Program-made: the position numbers and the translations under genes
Part shown: positions 33,998 to 35,018 of the stretch, piece by piece
Layout: each line of letters opens with the position of its first letter
Numbering within the stretch: position 1 is the first letter of the stretch
NCBI GenBank assembly: GCA_017550115.1
Contig: JAFYLR010000049.1
Location: 1 to 35,018 of the forward strand
Direction: 5' to 3'
Source of the DNA: Clostridia bacterium
GTDB taxonomy: Bacteria; Bacillota; Clostridia; Oscillospirales; CAG-272
Length of the DNA: 35,018 nt
The notes under the pieces: model-generated
Told to the model about the DNA's origin: nothing
Seen by the model: only the letters and a program-made list of their open reading frames with translations
Database searches by the model: none

Positions 33998-35018
33998 TTA
34001 GTCTCACATCAACCTCAATCGGAGGGGTAGTCCATTGTCTCCCTGTACCTTTCCCTATTATCCTTTGTGGCTGCTCTCGCTTGTACTCGATTCTATCAAT
34101 ACACGTCTTTAGGAAATGGTTTTTCTCATCAACACTTATATTAGGGTCTAATAGTGCGGATAATGCTTTTTTGAGATTGACTAAATGTGTCTCATACTTC
34201 ACGGGAATGGAAATGGTGGCTTTTGTTTTTTCGATAGCACTTTCTATTTCTTTTCGTTCCTTAACCAATTTATCGGTGATGGTTTGAAAAACATTTGGTG
34301 GCATACGATTTTCGACATCTAACTGTGCTTCCCATAGAGCCACTTCTTTTGCGTTCAGATCGGTTAACTTCTTCTCAAGACTTCGTAAATGTTTCTCGTG
34401 AAAATCGTTTGATTCATCCCCGTGATTCTTAACCATAGCTTCAAAGTCTGCTATTCTCTGACGTAATACTTCTGCCACATAGTCTACCATTTCAGTTACC
34501 GAACAAGAACCATTCCCACAATATTTTTGTCCGTTACATACCAACCGAGGTTCACGTCTATATTTGAGGTTTCCTCTTGTGCTGTGGCGGTAAACCATTG
34601 CTTTACCACACTCGCAGAACAGTAGACTCGCTAACGGATTTCGTAAGTCCTTGTTGTTGCACGTTCTGTGACATTTACCACGCTTTTCTTGAGCCATATA
34701 GAACAGTTCTTCGGATATTATTGCTTCATGCTTCCCTTCTTCTATTATCTCCTCTTCGGGGGATGATTTTGGACGGGTTTTGCGGAACTCACCATTATCG
34801 ACAATAAACACCGTTTTCCGTTGATAATAATGCACTTTTCCAATATAATGGATGTTTTCCAATATCGTGCGAATTGCATCGGGTGTCCAGTTCTTTCCTC
34901 TCGGTGATGGTATACCTAAATCGTTGAGACGATTAGAAATGACTTGTGTACCTATGTTTTCGTTCACATACTCATTGAATATCTTTCTGACAATATTCGC
35001 TTTTTCCTCGTTTATAAC
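33970..35018. mobile_element. End of an integrated mobile element (ICE, prophage or similar)
   Basis: The large serine recombinase reads up to the junction where a chromosomal gene is cut. This is the typical edge of an element integrated by such an enzyme. Only this edge and one gene are in the window, so the element type, size and cargo cannot be told. Confidence 0.7.
33990..35018 (-). CDS. Large serine recombinase (site-specific integrase), C-terminal part
   Basis: The frame is open through the right window edge, so the N-terminal resolvase catalytic domain with its serine is not visible. What remains (about 342 codons) has the Recombinase domain (ANIVRKIFNEYVNENIG, NDLGIPSPRGKNWTPD, ILENIHYIGKV). 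A zinc-ribbon region follows (LLFCECGKAMVYR, then CNGQKYCGNGSC), and then a charged coiled coil (about 34250-34440) and a basic C-terminus. The GTG at 34967 is an internal Val codon, not a start. Such enzymes integrate phages and conjugative or mobilisable elements and usually lie at the element end next to an att site, as here. Confidence 0.93.
   Translation of the reverse strand, partial: VINEEKANIVRKIFNEYVNENIGTQVISNRLNDLGIPSPRGKNWTPDAIRTILENIHYIGKVHYYQRKTVFIVDNGEFRKTRPKSSPEEEIIEEGKHEAIISEELFYMAQEKRGKCHRTCNNKDLRNPLASLLFCECGKAMVYRHSTRGNLKYRREPRLVCNGQKYCGNGSCSVTEMVDYVAEVLRQRIADFEAMVKNHGDESNDFHEKHLRSLEKKLTDLNAKEVALWEAQLDVENRMPPNVFQTITDKLVKERKEIESAIEKTKATISIPVKYETHLVNLKKALSALLDPNISVDEKNHFLKTCIDRIEYKREQPQRIIGKGTGRQWTTPPIEVDVRLKV

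Noticed and set aside
33990..34967. Complete 325-aa recombinase starting at 34967
   Set aside because: The frame stays open and family-like to the window edge, and the GTG is an internal Val codon. The gene is cut by the window.

Overview
The window looks like the chromosome of an endospore-forming-type Bacillota (class Clostridia), probably an uncultured anaerobe from a gut-like habitat. The class call rests on a PolC-type replicative polymerase, the pyrH-frr-uppS-cdsA-dxr-rseP-ispG-polC order, strong Gram-positive Shine-Dalgarno sites, YerB- and YlbM-type proteins, a DUF3343 protein beside a cysteine desulfurase, and a SpoIID-like peptidoglycan protein. Anything below class is a guess. I recognised no rRNA, tRNA or CRISPR array.

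Layout. (1) 1-2305, plus strand: the 3' end of ileS, a terminator, then lspA and an RluD-like pseudouridine synthase. (2) 2313-13045, minus strand: one long housekeeping operon read from a clear promoter at 13017-13045, covering pyrH, frr, uppS, cdsA, dxr, rseP, ispG and polC, with tight or overlapping junctions. It links UMP synthesis, ribosome recycling, undecaprenyl and CDP-lipid synthesis, the MEP isoprenoid pathway, membrane proteolysis and replication. (3) 13151-25564, minus strand: a seven-gene carbohydrate-uptake-like operon. A very large solute-binding protein with lectin-like modules comes first. Then come a permease pair, a beta-propeller/TPR/Yip1 membrane protein, a large secreted DUF5696-type protein and a second permease pair. 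It has its own promoter, a structured leader and a terminator, but no ATPase and no recognisable glycosidase. (4) 25541-26058: an AT-rich gene-free spacer with palindromes, between this operon and a divergent ROK sugar kinase (26147-27106). (5) 27158-32700: a DUF3048 lipoprotein with a small unknown gene, tmcAL, ackA, and a DUF3343/cysteine desulfurase pair. (6) 32738-35018: a SpoIID-like/PG_binding_1 gene that has lost its 5' end where an integrated element begins. The element's large serine recombinase reads off the right edge of the window.

How the parts work together. The sugar operon and the ROK kinase form a plausible capture-import-phosphorylate module. The shared ATPase would have to be encoded elsewhere. 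AckA could then make ATP from acetyl-phosphate derived from fermented sugar. The two parts most worth follow-up are the seven-gene operon, with two permease pairs served by one modular binding protein plus two unusual exported proteins, and the recombinase-interrupted SpoIID-like gene. Exact excision of the element could restore that gene, in the manner of known sporulation-linked DNA rearrangements. Both readings are inferences from sequence.
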